Positions 8,247 through 17,786 of a stretch of 53,721 bases of DNA are shown piece after piece. The translations under genes and the position numbers were made by a program. A model generated the notes under the pieces. That model was not told where the DNA came from. It saw nothing but the letters and a program-made list of their open reading frames with translations, and searched no databases. Origin of the DNA: Bacteroidaceae bacterium (GTDB lineage Bacteria; Bacteroidota; Bacteroidia; Bacteroidales; Bacteroidaceae); assembly GCA_024698925.1 (NCBI GenBank), contig JAILQO010000082.1, positions 1 to 53,721 of the forward strand, given 5' to 3'. Position 1 is the stretch's first letter. Each line of letters opens with the position of its first letter.

Positions 8247-9274
8247 TTTGGAAATTCTACGGGAGCAAAGCCGCGCTCGACGCTGAGGCGCGAAAGGGGT
8301 ACGACGGCGCACCAGGTGGCGAGGTCTTCGAGGGTGATATCCCACGGCTCACCTGTGCGCAGGCAATGGACGAGGCGGCGGTTCATAGCGAGGCTCATCT
8401 GTTCGTGCGAGGGGCGACCCTCGTCGTTCAGCGTGATGCGTCCTTGTGTGCCTATGAAGGTCAGCTGGCGCTCGTACGGCTGTTGGGTGAGCACGTCATG
8501 TTTCAATAGGATGGTACGGCCGCGTGCGGTGCGGATGAGCGTTGTCGTGTGGTCGCCGTTCTGGAAGTCAGGAGCTGCGGCGTGCATCACCGTCTCATAG
8601 ACTTTGGGGCCCATGAGGGCGGCGCTGTCCATGCAAACCAGCGTCTGCAAGCTGTCTGTGCGACCAATGCCGAGTGCCTGACAGATGGGACCCATCTCAT
8701 GCGTGGGATAGAGGTCGCCGCGCTGCCGGCTGTTCAGTTCCAGACGCCAAGGGGCCCAGCGGTCTCCAAGGTCGTGGTAATAGGAACCTTCTGCATGCAC
8801 AATTTCGCCGATGGCACCAGCGGAAATCGAAGCGACGGCATCCATGAGCTGTTGCTCAAAACAGACATTCTCCAGCAACATACACTGCCGTCCAGTTGTA
8901 CGGGCAGTGCTGACGAGGAGTTCGATATCCACGAGTGTGGTTGCGGCCGGCACTTCCACAGCTACATCCTTGCCGCTACGCATCGCCTCGACGGCAATGG
9001 GCACATGAGAGAGCCAGTCGGTGCAGATATAGACAAGATCGACATCCTCCGCATGGCAGGCTGTCAGGTAGGCATTTGGCCCTGCGGCACAACGGACGGC
9101 CGCGTTGTTGCCATTCGCCGTAGCCAACTCCTGTGCCTGCTGCACATTGGCAGCAGAGAGGTCGCAGAGCGTGGTGGCGGCTGTGCCAGGAATAGACAGC
9201 AGGAGACGCAGGGCGGTGCGACCGCGGTCGCCCAGCCCTACGAAACCTATACGAAGGAGTTTGTTTTCGCTCAT
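8210..9274 (-). CDS. Gfo/Idh/MocA-family oxidoreductase, GH109-like
   Basis: A 354-residue protein with an N-terminal Rossmann fold (IGFVGLGDRGRTAL, residues about 8-21) and the family's conserved EVPAA and NVCFEQ segments. The motif RGDLYPTHEMGPICQALGIG resembles the GH109 branch, NAD-dependent alpha-N-acetylgalactosaminidases, so a role in glycan trimming is plausible. It is shorter than typical GH109 proteins and lacks an export signal, so a plain dehydrogenase of sugar derivatives is the alternative. It follows the sialate O-acetylesterase by 24 bp, consistent with a host-glycan function. Its C-terminal residues NNNYKLRMTNNK and stop codon are encoded by repeat copy A. Confidence 0.75.
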   Translation of the reverse strand: MSENKLLRIGFVGLGDRGRTALRLLLSIPGTAATTLCDLSAANVQQAQELATANGNNAAVRCAAGPNAYLTACHAEDVDLVYICTDWLSHVPIAVEAMRSGKDVAVEVPAATTLVDIELLVSTARTTGRQCMLLENVCFEQQLMDAVASISAGAIGEIVHAEGSYYHDLGDRWAPWRLELNSRQRGDLYPTHEMGPICQALGIGRTDSLQTLVCMDSAALMGPKVYETVMHAAAPDFQNGDHTTTLIRTARGRTILLKHDVLTQQPYERQLTFIGTQGRITLNDEGRPSHEQMSLAMNRRLVHCLRTGEPWDITLEDLATWCAVVPLSRLSVERGFAPVEFPNNNYKLRMTNNK

Positions 9275-9298
9275 TGTCTCTAAGTAATCGCTATGATA

Positions 9299-11389
9299 TT
9301 ATTTGAAATCAGCCCAGTCATCCGTGCGGAAAGGTCCGACGGGCAGACCGGAGACGGTCGTGAGGTTGCACTCGGGGTTGTCGGCCCAAGCATAGCGCAC
9401 GGCTACGGGATGAGCTACCTCGGGGCACTCCACGACAACGCGGCGCATCCATTGGTTCTCGCCGACTGTGTAAGCGCGGGCAACGTGCCATTTGTGGTCG
9501 GGACCAGCCATCGTGAAGCCTTTGATGTCGGCGTTCTCAGCCAGCATCTCGCTACCGGCAACGGGGAAGAAGGTGAGGGTGGCCTTGCCGTCGGCAACGC
9601 GCATCTGGCTGAAATCGGGAGCGGCACAAGCCTCCTCGCGTCCATAGGTGCGGTTCAGCGCCAGCAGGGCGAGGCGACGTCCCACCTCTTGCTTATTCTT
9701 CGGGTGGATGTCGTTGGCCATACCGATATCAATATTCACAGCCATCCCAACACCATCCAACTGTAGGGCCTTGCGCTGTACCTCACGAATGGCAGCCCAC
9801 TCAGATTCGGGTTGCAGTTCCTTGCGGCTGAGGTAGTTGGCAATCTGTACGAAGTAGAAGGGGATGGCTTTGGAATCAGCCATGCGCATGAAGCGGCGGC
9901 GCTCATCCTGCGGCTGTGGCTTGGGGAAGGGAGCCACGGTGGAGTTCTTGTTGAAGCGTGACTGCCAGTCGAGAATCATGGCCTGAAAGAGGCTCTCGTA
10001 CTGTACGGCGCGTCCCACGTTGGAGCAACCCTGATACCAGAGGAAGCCACGAACGGGCATATCCAGGAAGGGAGCCACCATTGAATTGTAGAGGCCAGAG
10101 GGGTACCATGAGTCGCGGGGCGACTTGGGCTCTACGCCGCGCTTCTTGTCTTTGAGTGTGGCGGCATCGGTCGTTGTCTTCCAGCTCCATTTGCCTGCGA
10201 GGGAAATGGCTTTCTCGCCAGCCTTGACATTGAAGTTCTTGGCCTCTGCAATGAAACCGCCGTCGCCGCTGGTATCATAAACGCGGACGGTGAGGACATT
10301 GCGTCCAGCCTTGACGAGACGGCCGGGGACGGTGTAGGTGCGGTTGCGGCTCCAACCGGAGGTGGCGCCGACGCGCTTGCCGTTCCAGTAAGTGACATCC
10401 TCATCGTCGATGGCGCCCAGCTCCAGGGTCAGGTCCTTACCAGCCAACGCTGCCGGAATCTCCACGTCGCGACGAAGCCACGCGATTCCATCGAAGTTCT
10501 TCAGCCCATCGACTTGGTTCCAGTTCTTGGGCTGTGCGGTCTGTTCCCAGCTGCTGACGTCGAAGGCGGGATCAGCCCAAAGGGCTTTGTCCACGTTGCC
10601 ATCAGCGAGCCCCTTGTCGCCCTCGAAGATATCTTTCATCCAATCTGTAATCTCGTCCTGATAGAGCTGCTCGATTTTCTTGGCATCGAAACCAGTAGCG
10701 AACGTGCGACGTGCATGCTCCTCGAAGCCCGTCACACCCTGCAACGCCTCCAGACTAGCCCAGCTCTCAGCAGGCGTGCCGCCCCAGGAACTGTTGACCA
10801 CGCCCACGGCGATGCCCAGCTTCTGGGACACCTCACGGGCAAAGAAATAGGCTGCGGCAGAGAATTTCTCCACCATCGCGGGTGAGCAAACGGCCCAGCC
10901 CTTGGTGTGGCCGAGAGGCACCTTTTTCTGCGGCGTCGTAGCGACGACTTTCTCTACTTGGAACAGGCGCACCAGCGGGTGGTTGGCAGCCTGTACCTCC
11001 TGCTCCCAGTTCTGGACCATGCCCCAGCCCTTGACAGGCATCTCCATATTAGACTGTCCGCTGCAGAACCATACCTCGCCGGCCATCACGTTGTCGAGGA
11101 CGGTCTTCTTGCCGTCATCAAAGGTCAGTGTGTAAGGTCCGCCGGCGGCAGGTACCTGAAGGTCGAAGGTGAAGGCGCCGGTCTGCTTGTCGGCCTTAAC
11201 CTGTGCGGTCTTCCCGTCCCACGAAGTGGTGATTTTCACAGTGGCACCTTTCTTGGCGGTTGCCTGTAGTTTGACGGTGGTGCGCTGTTGCAGCACCATG
11301 TTAGATGACATCCATCCGGGCAGCGTAACTTCTGCCTGGATCAGGGCGGCGCTGAATATGGCCGCGAGGGATAAAACGATGCGTTTCAT
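9299..11389 (-). CDS. Sialate O-acetylesterase (SGNH hydrolase)
   Basis: Removes O-acetyl groups from sialic acids so that sialidases can act; acts in the periplasm or outside. A signal peptide spans 1-19. After a beta-rich N-terminal region comes GEVWFCSGQSNMEMP (residues about 104-118), with the catalytic Ser in GQSNM. A galactose-binding-like insert (about 290-400, with LELGAIDDEDVTYWNG) follows. The C-terminal catalytic block has WYQGCSN and NDIHPKNKQ, whose Asp and His complete the triad. WYQGCSN is unusual where WYQGESN is common. The length of 696 residues fits the family. The yifB stop lies 55 bp upstream; the GH109-like gene follows. Confidence 0.88.
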   Translation of the reverse strand: MKRIVLSLAAIFSAALIQAEVTLPGWMSSNMVLQQRTTVKLQATAKKGATVKITTSWDGKTAQVKADKQTGAFTFDLQVPAAGGPYTLTFDDGKKTVLDNVMAGEVWFCSGQSNMEMPVKGWGMVQNWEQEVQAANHPLVRLFQVEKVVATTPQKKVPLGHTKGWAVCSPAMVEKFSAAAYFFAREVSQKLGIAVGVVNSSWGGTPAESWASLEALQGVTGFEEHARRTFATGFDAKKIEQLYQDEITDWMKDIFEGDKGLADGNVDKALWADPAFDVSSWEQTAQPKNWNQVDGLKNFDGIAWLRRDVEIPAALAGKDLTLELGAIDDEDVTYWNGKRVGATSGWSRNRTYTVPGRLVKAGRNVLTVRVYDTSGDGGFIAEAKNFNVKAGEKAISLAGKWSWKTTTDAATLKDKKRGVEPKSPRDSWYPSGLYNSMVAPFLDMPVRGFLWYQGCSNVGRAVQYESLFQAMILDWQSRFNKNSTVAPFPKPQPQDERRRFMRMADSKAIPFYFVQIANYLSRKELQPESEWAAIREVQRKALQLDGVGMAVNIDIGMANDIHPKNKQEVGRRLALLALNRTYGREEACAAPDFSQMRVADGKATLTFFPVAGSEMLAENADIKGFTMAGPDHKWHVARAYTVGENQWMRRVVVECPEVAHPVAVRYAWADNPECNLTTVSGLPVGPFRTDDWADFK

Positions 11390-11444
11390 AAGTGATATTG
11401 AGGTTAAATGGTTATGTGTTTAGTCAAAGGAATAGGCCGCGTGC

Positions 11445-13004
11445 TCACTGGCCCCACGTCTCGCGGTCGAGATTGCGGTAGCCAATGGCCTCGGAGAGGT
11501 GCGCGGTTTGGATGGTGGGCGATCCGTCGAGGTCGGCAATGGTGCGTGCCAATCGGAGGATGCGGTCGTAGGCGCGGGCGCTGAGCTGGAGTCGGTTGAT
11601 GACGTCGCGCAGCATGTTCATGTCCTGCGGCGCGGGTGTGGCGTACTGGCGCATGAGGGCCGTGGTCATCTGCGCGTTGCAATGGATGCCTGGGAAGGCG
11701 CGGTAGCGCTCCTCCTGAATCTGTCGTGCACGGACCACGCGCTCACGGATGGCTGCGGAGGGTTCGCCGGGCTTGGTACGACTGAGGTCGTTGAAGCTGA
11801 GGGGCGTGATCTCGATTTGTATGTCGATGCGGTCCAGGAGCGGTCCGCTGATTTTGTTCAGATATTTGTGAATCTGTCCGGGCGTGCACTGACACGGCTT
11901 GGTGGGATGGTTGTAGTAGCCGCAGGGACAGGGGTTCATCGAGGCGACGAACATGACGTTGCAGGGGTACTCGATGCTGTACTTGGCGCGGGTGACGGTG
12001 ATGTGGCGGTCCTCCAGCGGCTGGCGCAGCACTTCAAGGGTGGCGCGCTGAAATTCGGGCAGTTCATCGAGGAAAAGGACGCCGTTGTGAGCCAGACTGA
12101 TTTCGCCAGGCATCGGATTGGCGCCGCCGCCTACGAGGGCGACTTGGGACACCGTGTGGTGCGGTGCGCGGAAGGGGCGCTCGGTGATGAGTCCGGTACC
12201 GCCTTTGAGCTGTCCGGCGACGCTGTGAATCTGCGTTGTCTCCAGACTCTCCGCAAGCGAGAGTGGCGGCAGGATGCTGGGCAGGCGTCGCGCCATCATG
12301 CTCTTGCCGGCGCCTGGAGGGCCTACCATAATCAAATTATGTCCACCGGCCGCCGCCACCTCGAAGGCGCGCTTGACGGCTTCTTGGCCTTTTACGTCCG
12401 CAAAGTCCAGCGAGAACTCGTTCTGATGGGCGTAGAATTCAGCCCGCGTGTCGATGACCGTAGGCTGCAGATCTGGTGCGCAATGGTTGAAGAAGTCCAT
12501 CACCTGCTTCAGGCTGGTGGCGCCATAGACTTTCAGCTTGTTCACGACGGCGGCTTCGTGCACGTTCTGCTGCGGCACGATCAGCCCGTCGTAGCCCATC
12601 TCGCGCGCTTTGATGGCGATGGGGAGGGCGCCGCGGATGGGTTGCAGGCTGCCGTCGAGGCTCAGCTCACCAAGAACCATGAACCGTCCGGCCTCGCTCA
12701 TGTCCATAAGTCCGTTGGCCATGAGGATACCCAACGCGATGGGTAGGTCGAAGCCCGTTCCTTCCTTGCGGATATCGCCGGGTGCCAGGTTCACCGTGAT
12801 TTCCTGCCGAGGCATGGTGATGCCGATATTGGAGAGTGCGGCCTCGATACGGCTTTGGCTCTCCTTGACGCTGCTGTCAGGGAGTCCGACAATCACCATG
12901 TGCGCGAAGGACGGCTCCTTGCTGGTAGCCGTGATGTTCACTTCGATGGTGACGGGAATGGCGGTGATGCCATCAACGGTGGCGCAATAGGTTTTGGCAA
13001 GCAT
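11445..13004 (-). CDS. YifB/ComM-family AAA+ ATPase (Mg-chelatase-like)
   Basis: A 519-residue member of the YifB/ComM family, hexameric helicases that promote branch migration during natural transformation. The N-terminal ChlI/Lon-like domain (1-125) has HMVIVGLPDSSVKESQSR. Walker A is GPPGAGKS (228-235), Walker B is GVLFLDELPEF, and the C-terminal Mg-chelatase segment has CGYYNHPTKPCQCTP and ISGPLLDRIDIQIE. ATG 13004 is chosen over the longer ORF start at 13145 because homology begins exactly at MLAKTYCATVDGI and a promoter lies at 13034-13066, inside the longer version. It heads the minus-strand string that continues to recG. Confidence 0.93.
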   Translation of the reverse strand: MLAKTYCATVDGITAIPVTIEVNITATSKEPSFAHMVIVGLPDSSVKESQSRIEAALSNIGITMPRQEITVNLAPGDIRKEGTGFDLPIALGILMANGLMDMSEAGRFMVLGELSLDGSLQPIRGALPIAIKAREMGYDGLIVPQQNVHEAAVVNKLKVYGATSLKQVMDFFNHCAPDLQPTVIDTRAEFYAHQNEFSLDFADVKGQEAVKRAFEVAAAGGHNLIMVGPPGAGKSMMARRLPSILPPLSLAESLETTQIHSVAGQLKGGTGLITERPFRAPHHTVSQVALVGGGANPMPGEISLAHNGVLFLDELPEFQRATLEVLRQPLEDRHITVTRAKYSIEYPCNVMFVASMNPCPCGYYNHPTKPCQCTPGQIHKYLNKISGPLLDRIDIQIEITPLSFNDLSRTKPGEPSAAIRERVVRARQIQEERYRAFPGIHCNAQMTTALMRQYATPAPQDMNMLRDVINRLQLSARAYDRILRLARTIADLDGSPTIQTAHLSEAIGYRNLDRETWGQ

Positions 13005-13033
13005 GAAAGGCCTGTTTTGCGATTTTGACAGCG

Positions 13034-13066
13034 CAAAGATACGGTTTTCTGTCGGAATCGCACAAT
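13034..13066 (-). promoter_or_regulatory. Promoter of the yifB gene string
   Basis: On the minus strand TATCTTTG (13034-13041) is preceded by ATTG (13063-13066) after a 21-bp spacer. The -7 box is perfect and the -33 box matches three of four bases. Confidence 0.6.
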
Positions 13067-13080
13067 TTTTGCACCTTTTC

Positions 13081-13111
13081 TTTGTTCGAAAAGGATAAAT
13101 CGCTACTTTTG
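13081..13111 (+). promoter_or_regulatory. Promoter of the PCMD/porin/calycin unit
   Basis: TTTG (13081-13084), a 19-bp spacer, then TACTTTTG (13104-13111). Exact match to the Bacteroidetes consensus, 45 bp before the ATG at 13156. It is divergent from the yifB promoter within about 80 bp. Confidence 0.8.
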
Positions 13112-13155
13112 TAGTGTGAAACTTCTGATTCGTTGCTTTATGCATCGCAAATGAT

Positions 13156-14307
13156 ATGAAATACTTCTACTACATAGTTACACTGACGATGATTCTCACA
13201 TCGTGTATCAAAGACGAACCACAAAACACGGAATGCGACATTCTTGAAGCATGGGTTGAGGGTGATCACCTGGCTCAACACTTCTTCCAGAATACCGATA
13301 TGCGAATCAGAGAGGTATCTTCAGGCACAGATCTGCTGACATTTACCATCCGGAATCATGCGTCGTTACCAGCTATGCCCGTGTACTTCAAGCTTTCATC
13401 CGGAGCAGTCGTATCGCCAGCCAACGGCAGTGAGCAGGATTTCAGCAATGGGCCTGTCACTTATATCGTGACATCTGAGGATGGGCAATGGCACCGGACC
13501 TATCAGGTCGATTTTCGTGAGGCTTCGCTGCCCAGCAGCAGTTATGACTTTGAAGACTTTGAGTTGAGTTCAAACGGCAATTATTATGTATGGTATGACA
13601 CTGGGAATGATGGGGCGATAGACCGCATCTGGGCCTCGGGCAATGAGGGCTTCATGATTGCCAATCCCAACGCGGATGCTAAGGACTATCCCACCGTGCC
13701 TGATGAGAATGGCTTTGACGGCTATTGCGTAAGGTTAACCACGCGCGCCACAGGCTCCTGGGGCAAAGCTTTCAAGAAGCCCATTGCCGCAGGCAACCTC
13801 TTCCTCGGAGCTTTCGACAGCAAATATGCACTGACGAATACACTGAAGACCACCCAAATGGGTATCCCCTACACCAAGGAGCCAGTGAAGGTGACTGGAT
13901 ACTACAAATACAGTCCGGGCGAGGTATTTACAGATAAAGATTCACGGGAAGTGCCTGACCGCATCGACGAGCCCAGCATCTATTCGGTGCTCTATCTTAA
14001 CCACGACGAGCAGGGCAATGAGGTGATGTTGCACGGCGATGACGTACTCACAAGTCCCTACATCGTACGCACGGCACAAGAGGAAGCACTGCCAGCGACC
14101 AGCGATTGGCAACCGTTCGAATTAACCTTTAAGGGCACCATTCCCATCGATGCCGATTTGCTGGCTAATCGCGGTTACAGTCTGGCACTTGTTTTCTCGT
14201 CGAGCAAGACGGGCGACACGTTTGAGGGTGCTGTGGGCAGTACGCTCTATATTGACAAGGTGAAAATTACTTTCCAAACGGAACAAACGACAGAGAACGC
14301 ACAATGA
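13156..14307 (+). CDS. PCMD-domain surface lipoprotein
   Basis: A 383-residue lipoprotein: the signal ends ILTSC, with Cys17 as the lipidation site. A short beta-sandwich-like region (about 25-125) precedes a C-terminal half (about 130-375) with features of the PCMD family (putative carbohydrate metabolism domain): a YDFEDFEL start, GFDGYCVRLTTRATG, and a final STLYIDKVKITF strand. The function of PCMD proteins is not established; a carbohydrate-binding surface role is inferred from the fold and from neighbours. First gene of a three-gene operon; its stop overlaps the next start (ATGA). Confidence 0.8.
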   Translation: MKYFYYIVTLTMILTSCIKDEPQNTECDILEAWVEGDHLAQHFFQNTDMRIREVSSGTDLLTFTIRNHASLPAMPVYFKLSSGAVVSPANGSEQDFSNGPVTYIVTSEDGQWHRTYQVDFREASLPSSSYDFEDFELSSNGNYYVWYDTGNDGAIDRIWASGNEGFMIANPNADAKDYPTVPDENGFDGYCVRLTTRATGSWGKAFKKPIAAGNLFLGAFDSKYALTNTLKTTQMGIPYTKEPVKVTGYYKYSPGEVFTDKDSREVPDRIDEPSIYSVLYLNHDEQGNEVMLHGDDVLTSPYIVRTAQEEALPATSDWQPFELTFKGTIPIDADLLANRGYSLALVFSSSKTGDTFEGAVGSTLYIDKVKITFQTEQTTENAQ

Positions 14308-15062
14308 GACACATACAGATATCATTGATCCTCTTTTGTCTGGCACTGCTGACAGGTCCTGCGACAGCACAGATTGATTTCGATAACATACAACTGAAAG
14401 CCCGCGTCGGTTATAACATAGGGGCCACAGCGCCCTTGGGCATACCTGCCAGCATACGCGGCATAGAATCGTTTAAGCTAATACCCGATTTCAGGGTAGG
14501 ATTCGATGCCATGTATCCGCTATCGGAGAAATTCGGGATTGCAGCCGGCCTCTTTTTTGAAACGAAAGGCATGGATGGCGAAGTGACCACTAAGGGCTAT
14601 CACATGAAGGTGAAGATGGACGATGCCGAAATGGAAGGACTCTACACGGGTCACGTACGTCAGAAAGTGCAGCAGCGCATGCTCACTATTCCCCTGCAGC
14701 TGAGCTATAGGATCAGCGAGAAGGTGGAGCTTACTGGCGGTCCCTATTTGTCGCTGTTGCTCGCCAAGGAATTCTCCGGCTATGCCTTCGACGGTTACCT
14801 ACGCAAGGACGACCCGACGGGTGCCAAGGTTGTGATGGGCAATCAGGAAGGAGAATGGGCTACCTATGATTTCAGTGATGAGATGCGTACTTGTCAGCTG
14901 GGCGCGACGGTAGGTGTCAATTGGGATCTCTTTCGGCGGCTGGGCTTGTCGGCCGACCTCTCATGGGGCCTCACAGGCATCCATCGCAGCGATTTCAAGA
15001 CTGTAGAGCAGACGCTCTACCCAATCTACGGAACCATCGGTATCTTCTACAGAATCAAATGA
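14304..15062 (+). CDS. Outer-membrane beta-barrel protein (PorT/OMP_b-brl-like)
   Basis: A 252-residue protein with a signal peptide (about 1-22, ending ATA) followed by alternating amphipathic strands. Segments such as ARVGYNIGATAP, FGIAAGLFFETKGM, LTIPLQLSYRIS and TGGPYLSLLLAKEF are typical of the PorT/outer-membrane-barrel family, and the chain ends with an aromatic-rich strand (GIFYRIK). It overlaps the PCMD gene by 4 bp, so the two are translationally coupled. The barrel probably anchors or cooperates with the lipoprotein at the outer membrane; that partnership is inference. Confidence 0.8.
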   Translation: MRHIQISLILFCLALLTGPATAQIDFDNIQLKARVGYNIGATAPLGIPASIRGIESFKLIPDFRVGFDAMYPLSEKFGIAAGLFFETKGMDGEVTTKGYHMKVKMDDAEMEGLYTGHVRQKVQQRMLTIPLQLSYRISEKVELTGGPYLSLLLAKEFSGYAFDGYLRKDDPTGAKVVMGNQEGEWATYDFSDEMRTCQLGATVGVNWDLFRRLGLSADLSWGLTGIHRSDFKTVEQTLYPIYGTIGIFYRIK

Positions 15063-15107
15063 TAATGACTACATATCATATAATTCATTAAAATCAAACA
15101 ATAGCGT

Positions 15108-16616
15108 ATGAGAAAAATTTCTACCCTACTATTTGTTGTCATGTCAGCCATCGCTGTCCATGCAACAGATTACAATGTACCCATCACCGTCACCGTGAAT
15201 GGCGTGTCATCAGATCAGACCGGCGTGATCACCATCGTTGAGAACAACGGATTGTACGATCTTACCCTGAAGAACTTCATGTTGCAAAGCGAAAACGGTC
15301 CCATGGGTGTAGGTAACGTGGAACTGACAGAGATTAAGCCCTATCAGGACGGTACAGCCACACTTCTCACTGCCAGCAAGCAGGTAACAATTACCGACGG
15401 CGATGCCCCAGGCATACAAGTTTGGATGGCCAGCATGTTGCCCCCTGTCAACGTGATACTGCGCGGAAAGATTGAGGGAGAGCGTTTGCGCTGCTATCTT
15501 GACATAGACATGACGGAGAGCCTGCAACAAGTCATCCAAGTGGCTATCGGTGGAGGCTATCAACTACCGAATCCAAGCTTTGAGGCTTGGCACTCCTCAT
15601 CGGGCAATTATGTCGAGCCTAATGCATGGCACTCGTTCGAGAGCGCCACTGGTTCAATGGCATCCTTAGCCGGTCATCATATCGAAAAGTCCAGCGACGC
15701 CCATTCTGGCGAGGCCAGTGCACGTATTTACGCCACATCTATTTTTGGCGTTATCGCCAATGGAACCATGACCACCGGACGCATGAACGCAGGTGCTATG
15801 GTTGCAAGCAACAACGCCAACAATGCCTATCTTGACATGAGTAAGACCGATGTTGACGGCAATGGCGATCCCTATTATGTCCCCTTGTATTCACGTCCGG
15901 ATTCTATCGTCGCATGGGTGAAATTCAAGCAGGGTAACGCCAACAGTGCACATCCTTACGCCACGATTAGCGCTGTCATCACCGATGGAACCTACTATCA
16001 GGACCCGGAGGACAAGACCTACACCAATGTCGTAGCAAAAGCGAAAAACAATCAGATTGCTACCACAGACAACGAATGGGTACGCATCTCTGTTCCCTTT
16101 GTTTATACTGAGAACGCCGTTGATCCGCAAGCAGTCCTGATCACCATTTCTACGAATGCCGACCCCGGTCAGGGAAGCGCCAACGACGAAGTGCTGATAG
16201 ATGACATTGAATTCATCTACAACGCCAAGGTAACAGGCCTGAAGATTAAAGGCCAAGATGTGCCGGATTTCAGCATGGATAAGACCAGCTATGAGATTGA
16301 ATTGGATCAGGAAATCACGGCGGATGACATTGAAGTCGCTGTTGAGGGAAAGTCCATTCACGTCATCAAGGATGTCACGAAAACTACTGATGGCTACAAC
16401 TGCACGGTTGAGGCCATCAGTGCTGATATGTCTGAAGTATATAGCTATACCGTCATGGTAAAGGATAGCTCAACGGGCATCCGCAACATGCATCCTGCAG
16501 CCAAGCAGCAAATCACTCACTATACGCTTGACGGCCGTCAGGTGCAGGCTCCTCTGTCCGGTCATATCTACATCAGTCGTCATGCCAATGGCACGATTAC
16601 CAAATCTCTGAGGTAG
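15108..16616 (+). CDS. Secreted calycin-like / PCMD-domain protein
   Basis: A 502-residue protein with a signal peptide (1-19, ending VHA). An N-terminal calycin-like lipid-binding-type barrel (about 25-145) starts YNVPITVTVNG and contains NNGLYDLTLKNF. A PCMD-type domain (about 150-375) begins LPNPSFEAWHS and closes with DEVLIDDIEFIYN. A short Ig-like stretch follows, then a tail THYTLDGRQVQ ... GHIYISRHANG that resembles a sorting domain. It shares the PCMD domain type with the first gene of the operon, 45 bp after the barrel gene. Ligand unknown. Confidence 0.75.
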   Translation: MRKISTLLFVVMSAIAVHATDYNVPITVTVNGVSSDQTGVITIVENNGLYDLTLKNFMLQSENGPMGVGNVELTEIKPYQDGTATLLTASKQVTITDGDAPGIQVWMASMLPPVNVILRGKIEGERLRCYLDIDMTESLQQVIQVAIGGGYQLPNPSFEAWHSSSGNYVEPNAWHSFESATGSMASLAGHHIEKSSDAHSGEASARIYATSIFGVIANGTMTTGRMNAGAMVASNNANNAYLDMSKTDVDGNGDPYYVPLYSRPDSIVAWVKFKQGNANSAHPYATISAVITDGTYYQDPEDKTYTNVVAKAKNNQIATTDNEWVRISVPFVYTENAVDPQAVLITISTNADPGQGSANDEVLIDDIEFIYNAKVTGLKIKGQDVPDFSMDKTSYEIELDQEITADDIEVAVEGKSIHVIKDVTKTTDGYNCTVEAISADMSEVYSYTVMVKDSSTGIRNMHPAAKQQITHYTLDGRQVQAPLSGHIYISRHANGTITKSLR

Positions 16617-16754
16617 AACAAATTTACTATTTACGGGGCTTGCGCCCATCTACGATTTACGATTTATTGACGATTGGTTTTATTGACGATTTACTTGTCC
16701 TTGGAGCAGATAAATCATGAAATGGATTCAATTGTACATAAATCGTAAATCGTT
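16617..16754. repeat. Convergent intergenic region with ATTTACG heptamers
   Basis: Lies between converging genes. It contains a small GGGC-TTGC-GCCC hairpin (16636-16647) and repeated 7-bp words of the form TACGATT/ATTTACG (for example at 16651-16675), with inverted copies near 16740-16752. No gene is seen. The inverted arrangement could form a stem in either transcript. Confidence 0.5.
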
Positions 16755-17774
16755 TTACAGTGCCTGACTGTTCCGCATGCGGAGCAGCACACCAATCACG
16801 ACAGGTGCTCCCAAAATGGGAGTGATGACGTTGATGGGGATGAGCGTGTCCGAGGGTAGTGTGGAAATCAGATTGCAGAACAGGGTGAGGCAAGCGCCGG
16901 CGAGGGCTGTTGCGGGTAGCAAGGCACGATGGTCCGAGGAGGTGAGGAGCAGGCGTGCCAAATGAGGCACTGCGAGGCCTACGAAAGCGATGGGACCACA
17001 GAAGGCAGTGCTGGTAGCGGTAAGCAGTCCTGTAGTAAAAAGCAGCAAGGTGCGGGTGCGCGAGACGTTGATGCCCAGATTGGCCGCATAGGATTCGCCC
17101 AGCAATAGGGCATTGAGCGGCTTCACCAACAATAGGGCCAGCAACAATCCGATGCCCATCGACAGGCAGAAGGGCAGCAGGCGGTCCACGGTGACATTAG
17201 CGAAACTGCCCAGCCCCCAGACCATGAAGGAACGCACGCCCTCTTCCGAAGCCCCGTAGTTCAGCAGCGAGATGGCAGAGGAGGTGAGGTAACCAATCAT
17301 GACACCCGTGATGAGCAACAACGTATTGGAACGCAGGACACGCGAGAAAGCGATGAGGACAGCCATTACGGCCCAAGCGCCCAGCATCGCCGCCACGATG
17401 ACCAGCAGGAAGCCACCCAATGACACATGACCTGCCGTCAGCGAGCCGCCCAAAAGGAGCATAACGATCGCCACACCGAGGTTGGCGCCGCTGTCGATAC
17501 CGAGAATGCTGGGGCCGGCCAACGGGTTGCGGAAGGCTGTTTGCAGCATCAGACCCGCCACCGAGAGACCTGCACCGGAGAGGATGGCGGTGATGGTCTG
17601 CGGCAGACGGTTCTCCCACAGGATGAAGCCCCACGAGGGGCGTTCTGCCTCGCCACCGAGGAGGATGCGGGTCACAGCATCGGCGGGGATGTGGACGGCT
17701 CCCCAATAGAGGTTGCCCACGAAGAGGGCTGTCAGCGCGAGGGCGAGGAATGAGAGGGCGATACGAGCTTTCAT
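16755..17774 (-). CDS. FecCD/BtuC-type ABC transporter permease
   Basis: A 339-residue integral membrane protein of the family that moves cobalamin, haem or siderophores across the inner membrane. It has about ten hydrophobic segments and the signatures ENRLPQTITAILSGAGLSVAGLMLQTAFRNPLAGPSILGIDSGAN and FCGPIAFVGLAVPHLAR. It follows the binding lipoprotein by 12 bp. No ATP-binding subunit is present next to it, so it must share one encoded elsewhere. The substrate is not shown by sequence; the neighbouring cobalamin regulon suggests a corrinoid, but iron-chelate transport is possible. Confidence 0.9.
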   Translation of the reverse strand: MKARIALSFLALALTALFVGNLYWGAVHIPADAVTRILLGGEAERPSWGFILWENRLPQTITAILSGAGLSVAGLMLQTAFRNPLAGPSILGIDSGANLGVAIVMLLLGGSLTAGHVSLGGFLLVIVAAMLGAWAVMAVLIAFSRVLRSNTLLLITGVMIGYLTSSAISLLNYGASEEGVRSFMVWGLGSFANVTVDRLLPFCLSMGIGLLLALLLVKPLNALLLGESYAANLGINVSRTRTLLLFTTGLLTATSTAFCGPIAFVGLAVPHLARLLLTSSDHRALLPATALAGACLTLFCNLISTLPSDTLIPINVITPILGAPVVIGVLLRMRNSQAL

Positions 17775-17786
17775 AGCGGTGAGCGT

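Noticed and set aside
13005..13145. 47-residue extension of YifB
   Set aside because: It contains the predicted promoter and is not part of the family; the conserved start is ATG 13004.
16617..16754. Intrinsic terminator for the calycin-like gene
   Set aside because: The GGGC/GCCC hairpin has only 4 bp and no T-run; kept only as a repeat-bearing intergenic region.
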